This document shows positions 8,444 to 16,820 of a stretch of 32,499 nucleotides of DNA, one piece after another. Numbering within the stretch: the first letter of the stretch is position 1; the number at the start of each line of letters is the position of its first letter. The position numbers were made by a program, and so were the translations under genes. The DNA is taken from the NCBI GenBank assembly GCA_023484805.1, contig JAMDAM010000025.1, positions 1 through 32,499 on the forward strand. The letters are read 5' to 3'. The stretch comes from Thermoplasmatota archaeon. GTDB taxonomy: Archaea; Thermoplasmatota; Thermoplasmata; Thermoplasmatales; Thermoplasmataceae. Below the pieces are notes generated by a model that worked only from the letters and a program-made list of their open reading frames with translations, did no database searches and had not been told where the DNA came from.

Positions 8444-8566
8444 CCGGGTTTGATTTCGAGGATTATAAAATACTTTTTCATTGAATTTTTCTTATTTCTT
8501 AGAATATATTTGATTTTCCAATTGGTTACTTTTATTAGAGCATTTGCAATGTTAGTGTTGATAGTT

Positions 8567-9781
8567 ATGAATTTCAAATTTTCGGAACTCGTAGGATACA
8601 TGAAACCATCGGAAATTAGGGAACTTTTGAAATTTGCATCTTCCCCCGACCTTATTTCCCTTGGTGGAGGAATGCCAAATCCGGATACGTTCCCAATAGA
8701 TGAGATCCAGGAAATAATTACATACGTCCTGAAGAATTCTGGCAAATATGCGCTGCAATACGGGAACACTGGAGGGCTCAATGAACTCAGGACCGAGATA
8801 AAGAAACTCATAAAAGGCACTGAGAATATCGACTCAGAGGAAAAGGGCATAATAGTAACCTCAGGTTCACAGCAGGCGCTCTATTCACTTGGAAAGATTC
8901 TTGTTACACCGGGAGAGACTGCAATCACGGAAGCCCCGACCTACGTCGGGGCTATATCAGCATTCAATGCGAACGGCGTCGACATGCAGGGAATTCCCAT
9001 GGACGAGAACGGGATGCGCATTGACCTTCTGGAAAAGAAAATCTCTGAACTAAAGGCAAAGGGGATTAAGCCGAAGTTTATCTACACAATACCTAACTAC
9101 CAGAACCCTGCAGGCTATACCATGTCTCTGGAGCGCAGGAAGAGGCTGCTTGAGATATCAAACGAGAATGAGATACCCATAATTGAGGATAACCCGTACG
9201 GTGAACTGAGATACCACGGGCCGAGAATCCCGACCATAAGGAGCCTTGACAGGGATGGCAACGTGATCTACCTGGGAACACTCTCCAAGGTCATGACGCC
9301 TGGACTGAGGATCGGATACACTGTCGGACCGGTAAGCGTGATTGAGAAGATCAATATCCTGAAGCAGGCGCTTGACCTTGCGACAAACACCCTTGCCCAG
9401 TATATCGCCTATGAATACCTGAAGCGCGGCATAATATACAAGCAGGTACCGAAAACCATAAAGCTCTATAGCAGGAAACTTGACCTGATGCTGAAGGCCC
9501 TTGACGAATATTTCCCTGAGGGTTCTACATGGTCAAGGCCAAATGGCGGGATGTTCATATGGGCAACCCTGAATGAAAGCCTTGACACTACGGCAATGGT
9601 AGGAAGGGCAATAAAGAACAATGTCGCATATGTCAGCGGGTCAGCATTCTACCCGAAGGGAGAGAAAAAGAACTCCATGAGGCTCAACTTCACTTACCCA
9701 GAGGATGACCAGATCCCGGTGGCCATCGATAGGCTGTCAAAGGTCATAAGGGAAGAAGAGTCCCTTGCCGAAGCAAAGTGA
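8567..9781 (+). CDS. PLP-dependent class I aminotransferase (2-aminoadipate / aromatic type)
   Basis: The 404-residue protein is a fold-type I aminotransferase of the LysN/ArAT-like group (MocR-related, without the DNA-binding domain). Landmarks are LISLGGGMPNPDTFP near the N-terminus, LQYGNTGGLNELR, IPNYQNPAGYTMS, EDNPYGELRYHG and GTLSKVMTPGLRIGY, in which Lys241 should hold PLP. Close relatives use 2-oxoglutarate with 2-aminoadipate, aromatic or branched amino acids, so the substrate remains open. I chose the ATG at 8567; the frame is open to 8450, but that extension is a run of Phe, Leu and Ile and looks spurious. An AT-rich box near 8529-8538 supports a leaderless start. It converges on the next gene with a single base between the stop codons. 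Confidence 0.9.
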   Translation: MNFKFSELVGYMKPSEIRELLKFASSPDLISLGGGMPNPDTFPIDEIQEIITYVLKNSGKYALQYGNTGGLNELRTEIKKLIKGTENIDSEEKGIIVTSGSQQALYSLGKILVTPGETAITEAPTYVGAISAFNANGVDMQGIPMDENGMRIDLLEKKISELKAKGIKPKFIYTIPNYQNPAGYTMSLERRKRLLEISNENEIPIIEDNPYGELRYHGPRIPTIRSLDRDGNVIYLGTLSKVMTPGLRIGYTVGPVSVIEKINILKQALDLATNTLAQYIAYEYLKRGIIYKQVPKTIKLYSRKLDLMLKALDEYFPEGSTWSRPNGGMFIWATLNESLDTTAMVGRAIKNNVAYVSGSAFYPKGEKKNSMRLNFTYPEDDQIPVAIDRLSKVIREEESLAEAK

Positions 9782-9782
9782 T

Positions 9783-10004
9783 TCAGTGCGTGAATCCGTG
9801 GGCCCAGAGGTCCACGAGTATTCCCATTGAAAATGCTATTATAAGAAGTGAAAGGATGCTTATGGCAATGTTGCCGTAGGTGAGAAAGAATATAATGAGC
9901 GACACCAAGGCTATACCCAGAAGCCCGTAGAGATCATGCGCCTGCCCCGTAAGAAATGCGGAGATCATTCTCCTGTTTACCTTCATCTGGCTTCTGAGAC
10001 TCAT
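9783..10004 (-). CDS. Small two-helix membrane protein, unknown
   Basis: A 73-residue product has a basic N-terminus (MSLRSQMKVNRRM) followed by two hydrophobic segments at about residues 28-46 and 47-65. It ends DLWAHGFTH. I do not recognise the family. The ATG at 10004 is preferred over a GTG at 10013 because an AGGTG ribosome site lies just upstream of it. A minus-strand AT-rich box (about 10042-10030) stands further back. The basic start suggests that the N-terminus stays in the cytoplasm. Confidence 0.6.
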   Translation of the reverse strand: MSLRSQMKVNRRMISAFLTGQAHDLYGLLGIALVSLIIFFLTYGNIAISILSLLIIAFSMGILVDLWAHGFTH

Positions 10005-10152
10005 CTTATACACCTAAAAAGGTGCGGACTTAATTTAAGTTTTCGCTCAAAGTATCGTTCGGCGAAATTTCACCATGCCCAATAGACGATGAAAAGAACC
10101 TTCTTTCACCCGAAAAGCTGGTCCCGGCACGTGTCAAAGCATTAGCAACGGG

Positions 10153-10332
10153 TCACTTATGCCCGTCCCTTGCAGACCTGATCACGATGCATTCCGAGAT
10201 CTTTCCGCATGAGGGGCAGCTCGCAATAACTTTGCTGGTGAATATGCCGAAAACCGGAGACCCGGCATCCGGAGCTGAAATGAATTCATGGCCGCAGCGT
10301 GTGCATCTGAGCCACCTTGCCTTTGTTTTCAT
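10153..10332 (-). CDS. Small zinc-ribbon protein
   Basis: The 59-residue protein has two Cys pairs, CTRC (residues 10-13) and CPSC (39-42), spaced as in a single zinc ribbon, and a basic C-terminus. It could bind nucleic acid or act as a subunit of a larger complex, but no specific role can be given. The start at 10332 is supported by a minus-strand TATA box (ATTTATAC, 10363-10356) about 24-30 bases upstream, which fits a leaderless mRNA. An open frame continues upstream to 10422, but it would run through the promoter. Confidence 0.6.
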   Translation of the reverse strand: MKTKARWLRCTRCGHEFISAPDAGSPVFGIFTSKVIASCPSCGKISECIVIRSARDGHK

Positions 10333-10355
10333 CCATCTTTTCAGGTCACAACAGG

Positions 10356-10363
10356 GTATAAAT
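10356..10363 (-). promoter_or_regulatory. TATA box of the zinc-ribbon gene
   Basis: Minus-strand ATTTATAC matches the archaeal box A, with about 24-30 bases to the ATG at 10332. It is one of the clearest leaderless promoters in the window. Confidence 0.55.
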
Positions 10364-10450
10364 GTTCCTGCATGAATCCGGCAGGCCTCATTCCAGCAGC
10401 AATACCTGCCGGAACAAAGCATTAATCACTGACATGGAATTCACATATGC

Positions 10451-11437
10451 ATGACTACCCTGGTTGGAGGAACGTTCAGCAGGATGCATAAGGGGCACAG
10501 GATACTTCTCAAAACCGCAATCGATACAGGAGACCATGTTATCATCGGGCTTACCACAGATGACTATGCAAAGGGGAACAAGGATTACCCGGCAGTGCCT
10601 TACCGGAGAAGAATGGAGGCCCTGAGAAGGTTCATGGACAGGTATTCGCGGGATTATGAGATAGTACCTCTGGAATCCAGGAGGGGAAACTCCGATACAG
10701 TTGCGGAATACGATTGCATGGTTGTATCAAGGGAAACCGAGCGATCCGCCCTGGATATCAACAGGAGGCGCATTGCAAACGGGCTAAGGCCATTGAAGAT
10801 TATCACAATCCCTTCTGTCCTTGCCGAAGACCTGTTTCCATTGAGCTCATCCAGAATAGTCTCCGGAGAGATTACACCTGGAGGCAGGAGGATAAAACCT
10901 GTCAGGATATCCGTTTCCACGAGGAATGAACTAAAAATCAATGCTGTGAAGGGCTACATATCCACATTAATGAAAAACACCAGCTACAGGAAATTCACCG
11001 AATATGACCTCCCCACGGAACAGCCCTTCGGGGATGACACGGCAAAGCTGGCTACGCAAAGGGCGATGAAGGGGCTGGACGATTTTGACTATTCCATAGG
11101 TATTGAGTCAGGGATCATCTATAATCCCATGAACCAGGCCTACTTTGATTTTCACTACTGTTCCGTGATCGACAGGGAAGGCAGGATAACCGTTGGGGTG
11201 AGCAGCGGGTTCCAGGTGCCGGAGAATATAGTTGCTCTTGTAAAGCGCGGCAGGACTGAATCCGAGGCGTACCTCAGCCTGCATGGGGAGGCTGACATAG
11301 GCCAGTCTGCAGGCATAGTTGGAAAGATATCTGGAAACAGGCTCTCAAGGGGTAGGCTTATTGAGGAGAGCGTAAGGAATGCATTCGTTCCTAGATTTTC
11401 CCCGGATCACTATCCAGAATTATTTTCTCCGTTGTGA
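10451..11437 (+). CDS. Fused phosphopantetheine adenylyltransferase and inosine/xanthosine triphosphatase
   Basis: Two domains are joined in 328 residues. Residues 1 to about 145 are an archaeal-type CoaD nucleotidyltransferase. They have GGTFSRMHKGH, with the HxGH-type motif HKGH at 13-16, and later SSSRIVSGE (the counterpart of the second nucleotide-binding loop). This domain makes dephospho-CoA from phosphopantetheine and ATP. Residues from about 149 are a YjjX/DUF84 non-canonical NTPase, with STRNELKINAV, YSIGIESGI and a conserved late GIVG segment. It removes ITP and XTP from the nucleotide pool. The same fusion is known from Thermoplasma relatives, which supports the taxonomic placement. 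The ATG follows an AT-rich box at about 10417-10428, so the mRNA is probably leaderless. The DUF59 gene follows after 48 bases but has its own signals. Confidence 0.88.
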   Translation: MTTLVGGTFSRMHKGHRILLKTAIDTGDHVIIGLTTDDYAKGNKDYPAVPYRRRMEALRRFMDRYSRDYEIVPLESRRGNSDTVAEYDCMVVSRETERSALDINRRRIANGLRPLKIITIPSVLAEDLFPLSSSRIVSGEITPGGRRIKPVRISVSTRNELKINAVKGYISTLMKNTSYRKFTEYDLPTEQPFGDDTAKLATQRAMKGLDDFDYSIGIESGIIYNPMNQAYFDFHYCSVIDREGRITVGVSSGFQVPENIVALVKRGRTESEAYLSLHGEADIGQSAGIVGKISGNRLSRGRLIEESVRNAFVPRFSPDHYPELFSPL

Positions 11438-11485
11438 GATAATCGTTAAGTAGTGGTATTTTATTAATCAATTGGTGAAAATAAC

Positions 11486-11782
11486 ATGGTAACCAAGGAA
11501 GAAATACTTGAGGAGCTGAAGGTTGTGTCCGATCCCGAGATCGGCATGGATATTGTCAACCTCGGCCTGGTCTATGACGTTCAGATTACGGGTGACCGCG
11601 TTTACATCAAGATGACAATGACTGCCCCTACCTGCCCGGTTACACCGTGGATCCTATCGGAGGCACAGAGGGTTGTGGAAAACATCAAGGGGGTGGAGGC
11701 TGCCGATGTTGAACTGGTCTGGGAGCCCCAGTGGAACCCAAGCATGATGACGGATGAGGCAAGAGAAGCGCTGAACATGTGA
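11486..11782 (+). CDS. DUF59 / MIP18-type iron-sulfur assembly protein
   Basis: The 98-residue protein is a compact MIP18 (DUF59, SufT/PaaD-like) domain. It reads VVSDPEIGMDIVNLGLVYDV at the N-terminus, then the conserved TAPTCPV loop with its Cys, and ends with the segment WEPQWNPSMM. Relatives help to load or deliver Fe-S clusters. This fits a window rich in Fe-S enzymes (MqnC, MqnE, UDG), although no functional link can be shown. A GGTGA ribosome site lies at 11474-11478 and an AT-rich box at 11456-11468. Confidence 0.88.
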   Translation: MVTKEEILEELKVVSDPEIGMDIVNLGLVYDVQITGDRVYIKMTMTAPTCPVTPWILSEAQRVVENIKGVEAADVELVWEPQWNPSMMTDEAREALNM

Positions 11783-11822
11783 ACTGCTTCTCCTCACAAC
11801 CCGTTGACCAATTAAAAACATC

Positions 11823-11834
11823 TTTATATATATA
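11823..11834 (+). promoter_or_regulatory. TATA box of the tbp gene
   Basis: TTTATATATATA is an unusually strong box A. With the usual spacing, transcription would start near 11850-11856, giving a leader of about 10 bases before the ATG at 11863. TBP itself would bind this site, so autoregulation is possible but not shown. Confidence 0.6.
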
Positions 11835-11862
11835 CTTTAAATAAAGCCCCTAAGTGACTTTT

Positions 11863-12417
11863 ATGAGTGAAAGAGAAAAGATCACAATAGAAAATATCGT
11901 GGCATCTACTTCATTGGCTGAACACCTTGACCTTAGCAGGATAGCCCTTGCCCTTGACGGATCTGAATACGAGCCTGAACAGTTTCCCGGCCTTATATAC
12001 AGGCTTCAGGAACCGAAGACTGCTGTACTGATATTCCGAAGCGGAAAGGTGAACTGCACTGGAGCTAAGAACCTAGCCAACGTCCAGCTTACCATACACA
12101 CCATAATACAGAGGCTGAAGAAAGCTGGCATTGAGGTCTATGATGATCCGGAGATAGTTGTGCAGAACATAGTTGCCGTCTACGATCTGGAGGCAGACCT
12201 GAACCTAACGGACATTGCCATGTCCCTCGGACTGGAAAACGTTGAATACGAGCCTGAACAGTTTCCCGGCCTTGTCTACAGGGTAGAGGAACCAAAGGTA
12301 GTGCTGCTCCTCTTCGGGTCGGGCAAGGTTGTCTGCACCGGCGCCAAGGAGGAAAGTGAAATCGAGCAGGCGGTTATTAAGGTAAAGAAGGAACTCCAGA
12401 AAGTCGGCCTGATCTAG
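11863..12417 (+). CDS. tbp: TATA-box-binding protein
   Basis: The 184-residue general transcription factor binds box A and recruits TFB and RNA polymerase. It has the two-fold saddle repeat: each half carries IENIVAST/VQNIVAVY, then EYEPEQFPGL, and ends in SGKVxCTGAK. The start is the ATG at 11863; the frame opens three codons earlier at a GTG, but MSEREKITIENIV is the normal N-terminus. The C-terminus lacks the acidic tail of some archaeal TBPs. A 31-base stretch encoding EYEPEQFPGL is identical at the DNA level in both halves (11964-11994 and 12243-12273). The stop codon overlaps that of truD on the opposite strand within a CTAG palindrome. Confidence 0.96.
   Translation: MSEREKITIENIVASTSLAEHLDLSRIALALDGSEYEPEQFPGLIYRLQEPKTAVLIFRSGKVNCTGAKNLANVQLTIHTIIQRLKKAGIEVYDDPEIVVQNIVAVYDLEADLNLTDIAMSLGLENVEYEPEQFPGLVYRVEEPKVVLLLFGSGKVVCTGAKEESEIEQAVIKVKKELQKVGLI
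11964..12273 (+). repeat. 31-base exact direct repeat inside tbp
   Basis: Positions 11964-11994 and 12243-12273 are identical base for base, including third codon positions. They lie at equivalent places in the two structural halves of TBP. The flanking sequence of the halves has diverged. Confidence 0.85.
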
Positions 12418-13649
12418 AATTTCTTGAGCAGCTCCCGGGTAAGGGAGGTTGCGTAGATCCCCTTACCGAGCGAAAAATTCAGGAGATTTTCTCCAGGCAG
12501 GGAGAAATTTTCAGGCATGAATGAAGTTATCCTGATATCTCCGCTGGAAGACAGTTCCGGATAATTCTTTATGTAGAAATCCGCGGGCTTGACCCTTTCC
12601 CCGTCCAGGATCCTGTGCTCTATCTCTCCAGCTTCATCCTCCGAGAACTCACTTTTGTAACCGAACAGCGGGATTATGGGGCGTGCCTTGTTTTCCGCCA
12701 CCAGGTTAGATATCTTGTCCACGTTGAAGCGTGTCACCCTAACTGGTTCGGTTCTCGGGTTGAAGTACCGGTCAACCGGAACAACGCGATCCCCGGGAAT
12801 CGGCAGTGAAGAGTTTCCGGATCGCTGGATCCGTGCCGTCAGAATCCGGTTGAAAAGGTATGACTGGTAGGCGTGGACAAACATCATTGACAGGTTTCTT
12901 GGAAGGCTTGAGAGGGCATTTTCGGCAGATCCATGCTCGGCCATGTATCCCAGCAGCGATCGCTCGTATGTAAGGTGAGCTGGAAATTCCCTTAGGGATT
13001 CCCGCGGATCATTGTGAATGCTGAAGTTCTTCCGGTATTCCTCGGTGTCGAAATCAGGGTCATAAATGTACTTCCTCACCGCTCCCTCGTAATCCCCTGC
13101 TACAAGCAGCTTCCCTATGCTATGGGTGTTTGCCCTTATGGAGCCGAACCTCTGCGGTCCGAAGAAATTTGGAAATCCTCCCTTTCCTGATACATCTCCA
13201 TAGATTTCCATAATCCTGTCTGCGGGTATGGTAGTTCCGTCATCAGGAGTTATCCTGATCGAAAACGTGTTTCCAACAAGGTCTCCAAGGCGTAGCATCC
13301 TGCCCGTCCTGAATGACTCCAGGATCTCGGCATCCCCTATCCTGAATAGTTCCTCGTTATCTTGTATGTTGATGCAGAAATACTGGGTTGTGACTGCGAA
13401 CTTGTCCTTGGTCCCGGCGTACGTGATTCTCTTCCTGCTTATGCCCAGCCGCCTTGCGAGAGTTATGAGAAACTTGTTCGTGTCCCATTCCCTGAGCCTC
13501 ACCTTAAGGATCAGGTATTTCCCGCCTTCTTCCTTCTTGGTTGGAATGGGAATTTCCTCTACAATGAAATCCTCCGGCGTGACCTTGATCTTCCCGCCTG
13601 TGCCGGGCAGGCTTGAAAGAAAGCACCCTATGCCATATATTTCATCCAT
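12414..13649 (-). CDS. truD: tRNA pseudouridine(13) synthase TruD
   Basis: TruD (Pus7 family) isomerises U13 of tRNA and related sites. The 411-residue protein shows the catalytic-loop motif AGTKDKFAVTTQ, whose Asp is the nucleophile, after RLGISRKRITYAGTKDK. It also has PNFFGPQRFGS, the family signature, and the C-terminal block SLGKGIYATSLTRELLKKF, slightly shifted. Length fits archaeal TruD. The ATG at 13649 lies 6 bases after the mqnC stop on the same strand, so mqnC-truD is very likely an operon. The 3' end meets tbp tail to tail, with overlapping stop codons. Confidence 0.94.
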   Translation of the reverse strand: MDEIYGIGCFLSSLPGTGGKIKVTPEDFIVEEIPIPTKKEEGGKYLILKVRLREWDTNKFLITLARRLGISRKRITYAGTKDKFAVTTQYFCINIQDNEELFRIGDAEILESFRTGRMLRLGDLVGNTFSIRITPDDGTTIPADRIMEIYGDVSGKGGFPNFFGPQRFGSIRANTHSIGKLLVAGDYEGAVRKYIYDPDFDTEEYRKNFSIHNDPRESLREFPAHLTYERSLLGYMAEHGSAENALSSLPRNLSMMFVHAYQSYLFNRILTARIQRSGNSSLPIPGDRVVPVDRYFNPRTEPVRVTRFNVDKISNLVAENKARPIIPLFGYKSEFSEDEAGEIEHRILDGERVKPADFYIKNYPELSSSGDIRITSFMPENFSLPGENLLNFSLGKGIYATSLTRELLKKF

Positions 13650-13655
13650 AGATCT

Positions 13656-14762
13656 TCAGCCGGTTGTATCTATTGGCCGGTAGAGATTGTCCCGCTCCAC
13701 AGGGATCATGCCTATCTGCCTGATGCTGTTGATGATTGATTCCTTCCTCAGGTTCCCCACGGACTTTCCGGTCGCCGGTATTACCTTCTCATCGTAAATT
13801 GTTCCGCCCCAGTCGTTGGCGCCAAACAGTATAGCCATCTGGCCCATCTGGATGCCGTTGGTGAGCCATGAGCTCTGTATTATTGGAAGATCACTGTTGA
13901 AGACTATCCTTGATATTGCTATGTTCCTCAGCACGTCCATCCCGCCAGACCTGTATTTTATTCCAGCTGTTTCCTGGAGCTTTGTATTTCCCGGCTCAAA
14001 ATTCCATGGGGTGAAAGACAGGAAGCCATGGTATTTTTTCTGCAGCTGGAGTATTGAGAGGAGATGGTCTGCCTTGTGCCTGCTTTCCTCAACGTGCCCG
14101 AACATCATGGTTGCCGATGTCCTGATGCCCAGCTTGTGAGCCTCCTCCATCACGGAAAGCCACTGCTTGCCGCTACCTGGAGGCCGTCCGAGCAGTTTCC
14201 TGACGTCATCAGAGAATATCTCGGCACCTGCACCCGGAATGCTTTCCATGCCGCTTTCCACCAGCGTCTCAAGCAAATCCCTGACGCTCATCCTTGATTT
14301 TCTGGATATGAAGGATATTTCCGATGTGGAAAGTCCATGGATGCCAAGTTTAGGGTAAGTCTGGTGAATGAGCCTGAAAAGATCGGTGTAGTATTCAAGG
14401 TCCAGGTCAGGGTTGACGCCACCCTGTATCAGAAGCTGGGTTATGCCGAGCTTTTCATAGAAGGGGCGGATCCTTTCGACGACCTGTTCCTTTGTGAGCA
14501 AGTATGAATCTTCCTCCTTCCCTGTCCTGTAGAAAGCACAGAAGTTGCACCTGACGTTGCAGATGTTGGTATAGTTCAGGATCATGTTTGACACAAATGA
14601 GACCTTTTTCCCGCTGATCCGGGTCATCAGAGATGAGGCCAGCTTGCCGAGCATGTTGAGGTCCGCCTCATCGTACATGAAAATTATGTCCTCCTGATCC
14701 AGAACCTCACCGTTACTGACTTTCCGGCCAATATTATCCAGTGATTGTGAAGAAGCGATCAT
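13656..14762 (-). CDS. mqnC: Cyclic dehypoxanthine futalosine synthase (radical SAM)
   Basis: MqnC closes the spiro ring of dehypoxanthine futalosine in the futalosine route to menaquinone. The 368-residue protein has the radical SAM cluster CNVRCNFC (Cys68, Cys72, Cys75) and LLIQGGVNPDL. The segment FTPWNFEPGNT, in which the Trp-Pro-Gly pattern separates MqnC from MqnE and CofH, is also present. The ATG at 14762 has AAAGGA just upstream. It heads a two-gene unit with truD and faces away from mqnE across 133 bases. The pair with mqnE and mqnA makes the pathway assignment firm; MqnB and MqnD are not in the window. Confidence 0.92.
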   Translation of the reverse strand: MIASSQSLDNIGRKVSNGEVLDQEDIIFMYDEADLNMLGKLASSLMTRISGKKVSFVSNMILNYTNICNVRCNFCAFYRTGKEEDSYLLTKEQVVERIRPFYEKLGITQLLIQGGVNPDLDLEYYTDLFRLIHQTYPKLGIHGLSTSEISFISRKSRMSVRDLLETLVESGMESIPGAGAEIFSDDVRKLLGRPPGSGKQWLSVMEEAHKLGIRTSATMMFGHVEESRHKADHLLSILQLQKKYHGFLSFTPWNFEPGNTKLQETAGIKYRSGGMDVLRNIAISRIVFNSDLPIIQSSWLTNGIQMGQMAILFGANDWGGTIYDEKVIPATGKSVGNLRKESIINSIRQIGMIPVERDNLYRPIDTTG

Positions 14763-14895
14763 GATCCTTTAGTTTAAATCGATTATTAACAGTTTCCAAT
14801 GGATTTGTCTCTGCACTGGCTCCTGATTAAACTGCGCACACGCATATTTCCAGCAGAATGCAAATGGTTAATAGTCGAAATCCACTTTTGGAGAC
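14763..14895. promoter_or_regulatory. Divergent promoter region between mqnC and mqnE
   Basis: For mqnE there is an AT-rich box near 14862-14874 (AATGGTTAATAGTC) and a GGAGA ribosome site at 14889-14893. For mqnC the minus strand offers GATTTAAAC near 14781-14773 and GTTAATAAT a little further upstream. One 133-base region therefore serves both arms of the menaquinone cluster and could coordinate them. Confidence 0.5.
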
Positions 14896-16011
14896 ATGGA
14901 ACAGATCCAGTCATACCGATACAGGTACTGGGAAGAGAGCCTCACCAGCAATCCGCTGATCTCTGCAGCAGAAGCCAGGGATCTGGCCGCAGATCTCTCC
15001 CTTTACGACATTATGGCACTTGCCAATTCACTCACGTCCGCCCAGGTTGGCGACGTTGTTTCCTATGCCGTATCCTATAACATAAACTACTCAAACTACT
15101 GCGCGGCTTCGTGCCCCATTTGCGCCTTTTATGTGCCAATGAAGATCAAGGGCAAGACCGACAGGGGGTACGAGCTCAGCCGCAACGACATCCGGAATGA
15201 GATGCAGAAGGCAAAGGCTATCGGTGCAACCGAGATACATATTGTTGGAGGATTCAACCCAGATCTTCCCGTTGAGTACTATGAGGACATCTTCCGGCTT
15301 GTGAAGGAGGAGATGCCGGGGGTCACGCTCAAGGCCCTCACCATACCTGAAATCGACTTCATCGCCCGGACGCATGGCCTGTCAATAAAGGAATTCGTAT
15401 CCAGGCTGCGGGATGCCGGAATGGATGCACATACCGGCGGAGGGGCAGAGATATTTGATCCTGCCGTCAGGAAGGTAATCACAACAAAGGAGAAGATATC
15501 TGGTGAGAAGTGGCTGGAGGATGCAAAGATCATTCACGGCATGGGAATAAGGGGCAACTCCACCATGACGTACGGGCATGTAGAAAACTTCGACCAGATA
15601 ATTGACCATATTGTGAAGTTGAGGGACAACCAGATTGAAGTCCCGGGATTCCTCTCATTCATACCACTCAAGTTCAGCATAGAGAATACGCCGCTCCTGA
15701 AGATGGGAAAGGTAACAATGCCCGCATCGGGAGAGACAGACCTGAAGGTGATTGCCATGGCCAGGATTATTGCGGGGGCCTACATCAAGAACATAAGCGT
15801 GTACTGGGTTGCGGTTGGAAAGGAGATAGCCCAGATAGCACTGAATGGCGGAGGAAGCGACCTTGTTGGTACTGCGTTCAGCGAGAAGATATTCGGGGCA
15901 ACAGACAGGCGCGACGTCACAACGTCCGAAGAACTGGATCACCTCATAAGGGAAGCTGGTAAGATACCGGCACAGAGAGACACTTTCTATAACATCCTGC
16001 GATATCCCTGA
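14896..16011 (+). CDS. mqnE: Aminofutalosine synthase (radical SAM)
   Basis: MqnE joins 3-[(1-carboxyvinyl)oxy]benzoate with SAM to give aminodeoxyfutalosine. The 371-residue protein has CAASCPIC (Cys69, Cys73, Cys76) for the Fe-S cluster, HIVGGFNPDLP, MTYGHVE and FLSFIPLKFSIENTPL. The last is the MqnE version of the late motif (FIPLxFxxENT), where MqnC has FxPWxFxPGNT. It precedes mqnA by 27 bases, so the enzyme and the supplier of its substrate are probably co-transcribed. Confusion with CofH (F420 synthesis) is possible in this superfamily, but the neighbours argue against it. Confidence 0.92.
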   Translation: MEQIQSYRYRYWEESLTSNPLISAAEARDLAADLSLYDIMALANSLTSAQVGDVVSYAVSYNINYSNYCAASCPICAFYVPMKIKGKTDRGYELSRNDIRNEMQKAKAIGATEIHIVGGFNPDLPVEYYEDIFRLVKEEMPGVTLKALTIPEIDFIARTHGLSIKEFVSRLRDAGMDAHTGGGAEIFDPAVRKVITTKEKISGEKWLEDAKIIHGMGIRGNSTMTYGHVENFDQIIDHIVKLRDNQIEVPGFLSFIPLKFSIENTPLLKMGKVTMPASGETDLKVIAMARIIAGAYIKNISVYWVAVGKEIAQIALNGGGSDLVGTAFSEKIFGATDRRDVTTSEELDHLIREAGKIPAQRDTFYNILRYP

Positions 16012-16038
16012 TGGAAAACCGGAGCGGACCCGGAAGCG

Positions 16039-16779
16039 GTGGAATTCTTGATCGGACTTATCAACTTCAGCCACACTGAGCCACTCTCAATGGCCATTGA
16101 TCACAGGTCGTATGTGCGGGAACACCCCCGGGACCTGCTGAATCACGTCCTTGACGGCACTGTTGACTGTGCAATGGTCTCCCTGGTATCGTATCTAGAA
16201 AACATGGTAAGCCTATCCATTATGGAGACTGCCAATATCCACTCCGGGAGGGGTACTCTTTCGACGCTGCTCATTTCCAGGGGAGAGGGTATTGCAAGGG
16301 ACATGGACATTGCCATAACCGCCCACACGCGCACCACCTCATACTATCTTGACCTGATACTTTCCGCCATGCACATCCCCCACAGAGACCATTTCACCCA
16401 TAGCACCGAAGCCTCCGACCTTCTTTCTGACTCCAGGTATGCCCTTGTCATAGGCGATGAAGCCCTGAAGGTGTTCAACGGAGGTTACAGGGTGCTGATG
16501 GACATAGGATATGAATTCTCCAGGATCTTCTCCATGCCTCCCGTCTACGCAGTGATGGTATGCAGGAAGGATCACGAATACCCTGCCGGGGACTTTTCCA
16601 TCCTGCAGGATGGCGTTCGTGCATCCACGAAATTCAAGGGAGAAGCTGCAGAAAGGATTTCCCGATCCCTGCACGTTTCCAGGAGCATCGTGGCATCATA
16701 CTATAACTGCATATCCTATGACTTCAACCCAATGGTTGGTAACACCGTGGATTTTGTGCAAAGGGGTATCCTGCAGTAA
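16039..16779 (+). CDS. mqnA: Chorismate dehydratase MqnA
   Basis: MqnA removes water from chorismate to form 3-[(1-carboxyvinyl)oxy]benzoate, the first committed step of the futalosine pathway. The 246-residue protein belongs to the MqnA/MqnD periplasmic-binding-like fold. It has the start pattern IGLINFSHTEPL, the block DGTVDCAMVSLVSYLEN, and ALVIGDEAL, a strong family marker. The GTG at 16039 is used; a TTG at 16048 would give MIGLINFSH and is also possible. Its position directly behind mqnE supports MqnA rather than MqnD. Confidence 0.85.
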   Translation: MEFLIGLINFSHTEPLSMAIDHRSYVREHPRDLLNHVLDGTVDCAMVSLVSYLENMVSLSIMETANIHSGRGTLSTLLISRGEGIARDMDIAITAHTRTTSYYLDLILSAMHIPHRDHFTHSTEASDLLSDSRYALVIGDEALKVFNGGYRVLMDIGYEFSRIFSMPPVYAVMVCRKDHEYPAGDFSILQDGVRASTKFKGEAAERISRSLHVSRSIVASYYNCISYDFNPMVGNTVDFVQRGILQ

Positions 16780-16820
16780 CTTTGCGTCACTTTTATTTAT
16801 CAATTTTACCTTAGGGTAAC

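Noticed and set aside
8450-8566. N-terminal extension of the aminotransferase
   Set aside because: A run of Phe, Ile and Leu that would add a false membrane segment. The promoter box near 8529-8538 lies inside it.
8374-8850. 158-residue minus-strand frame
   Set aside because: Antisense to the aminotransferase start and overlapping the GTPase gene, with low-complexity Ser/Pro content.
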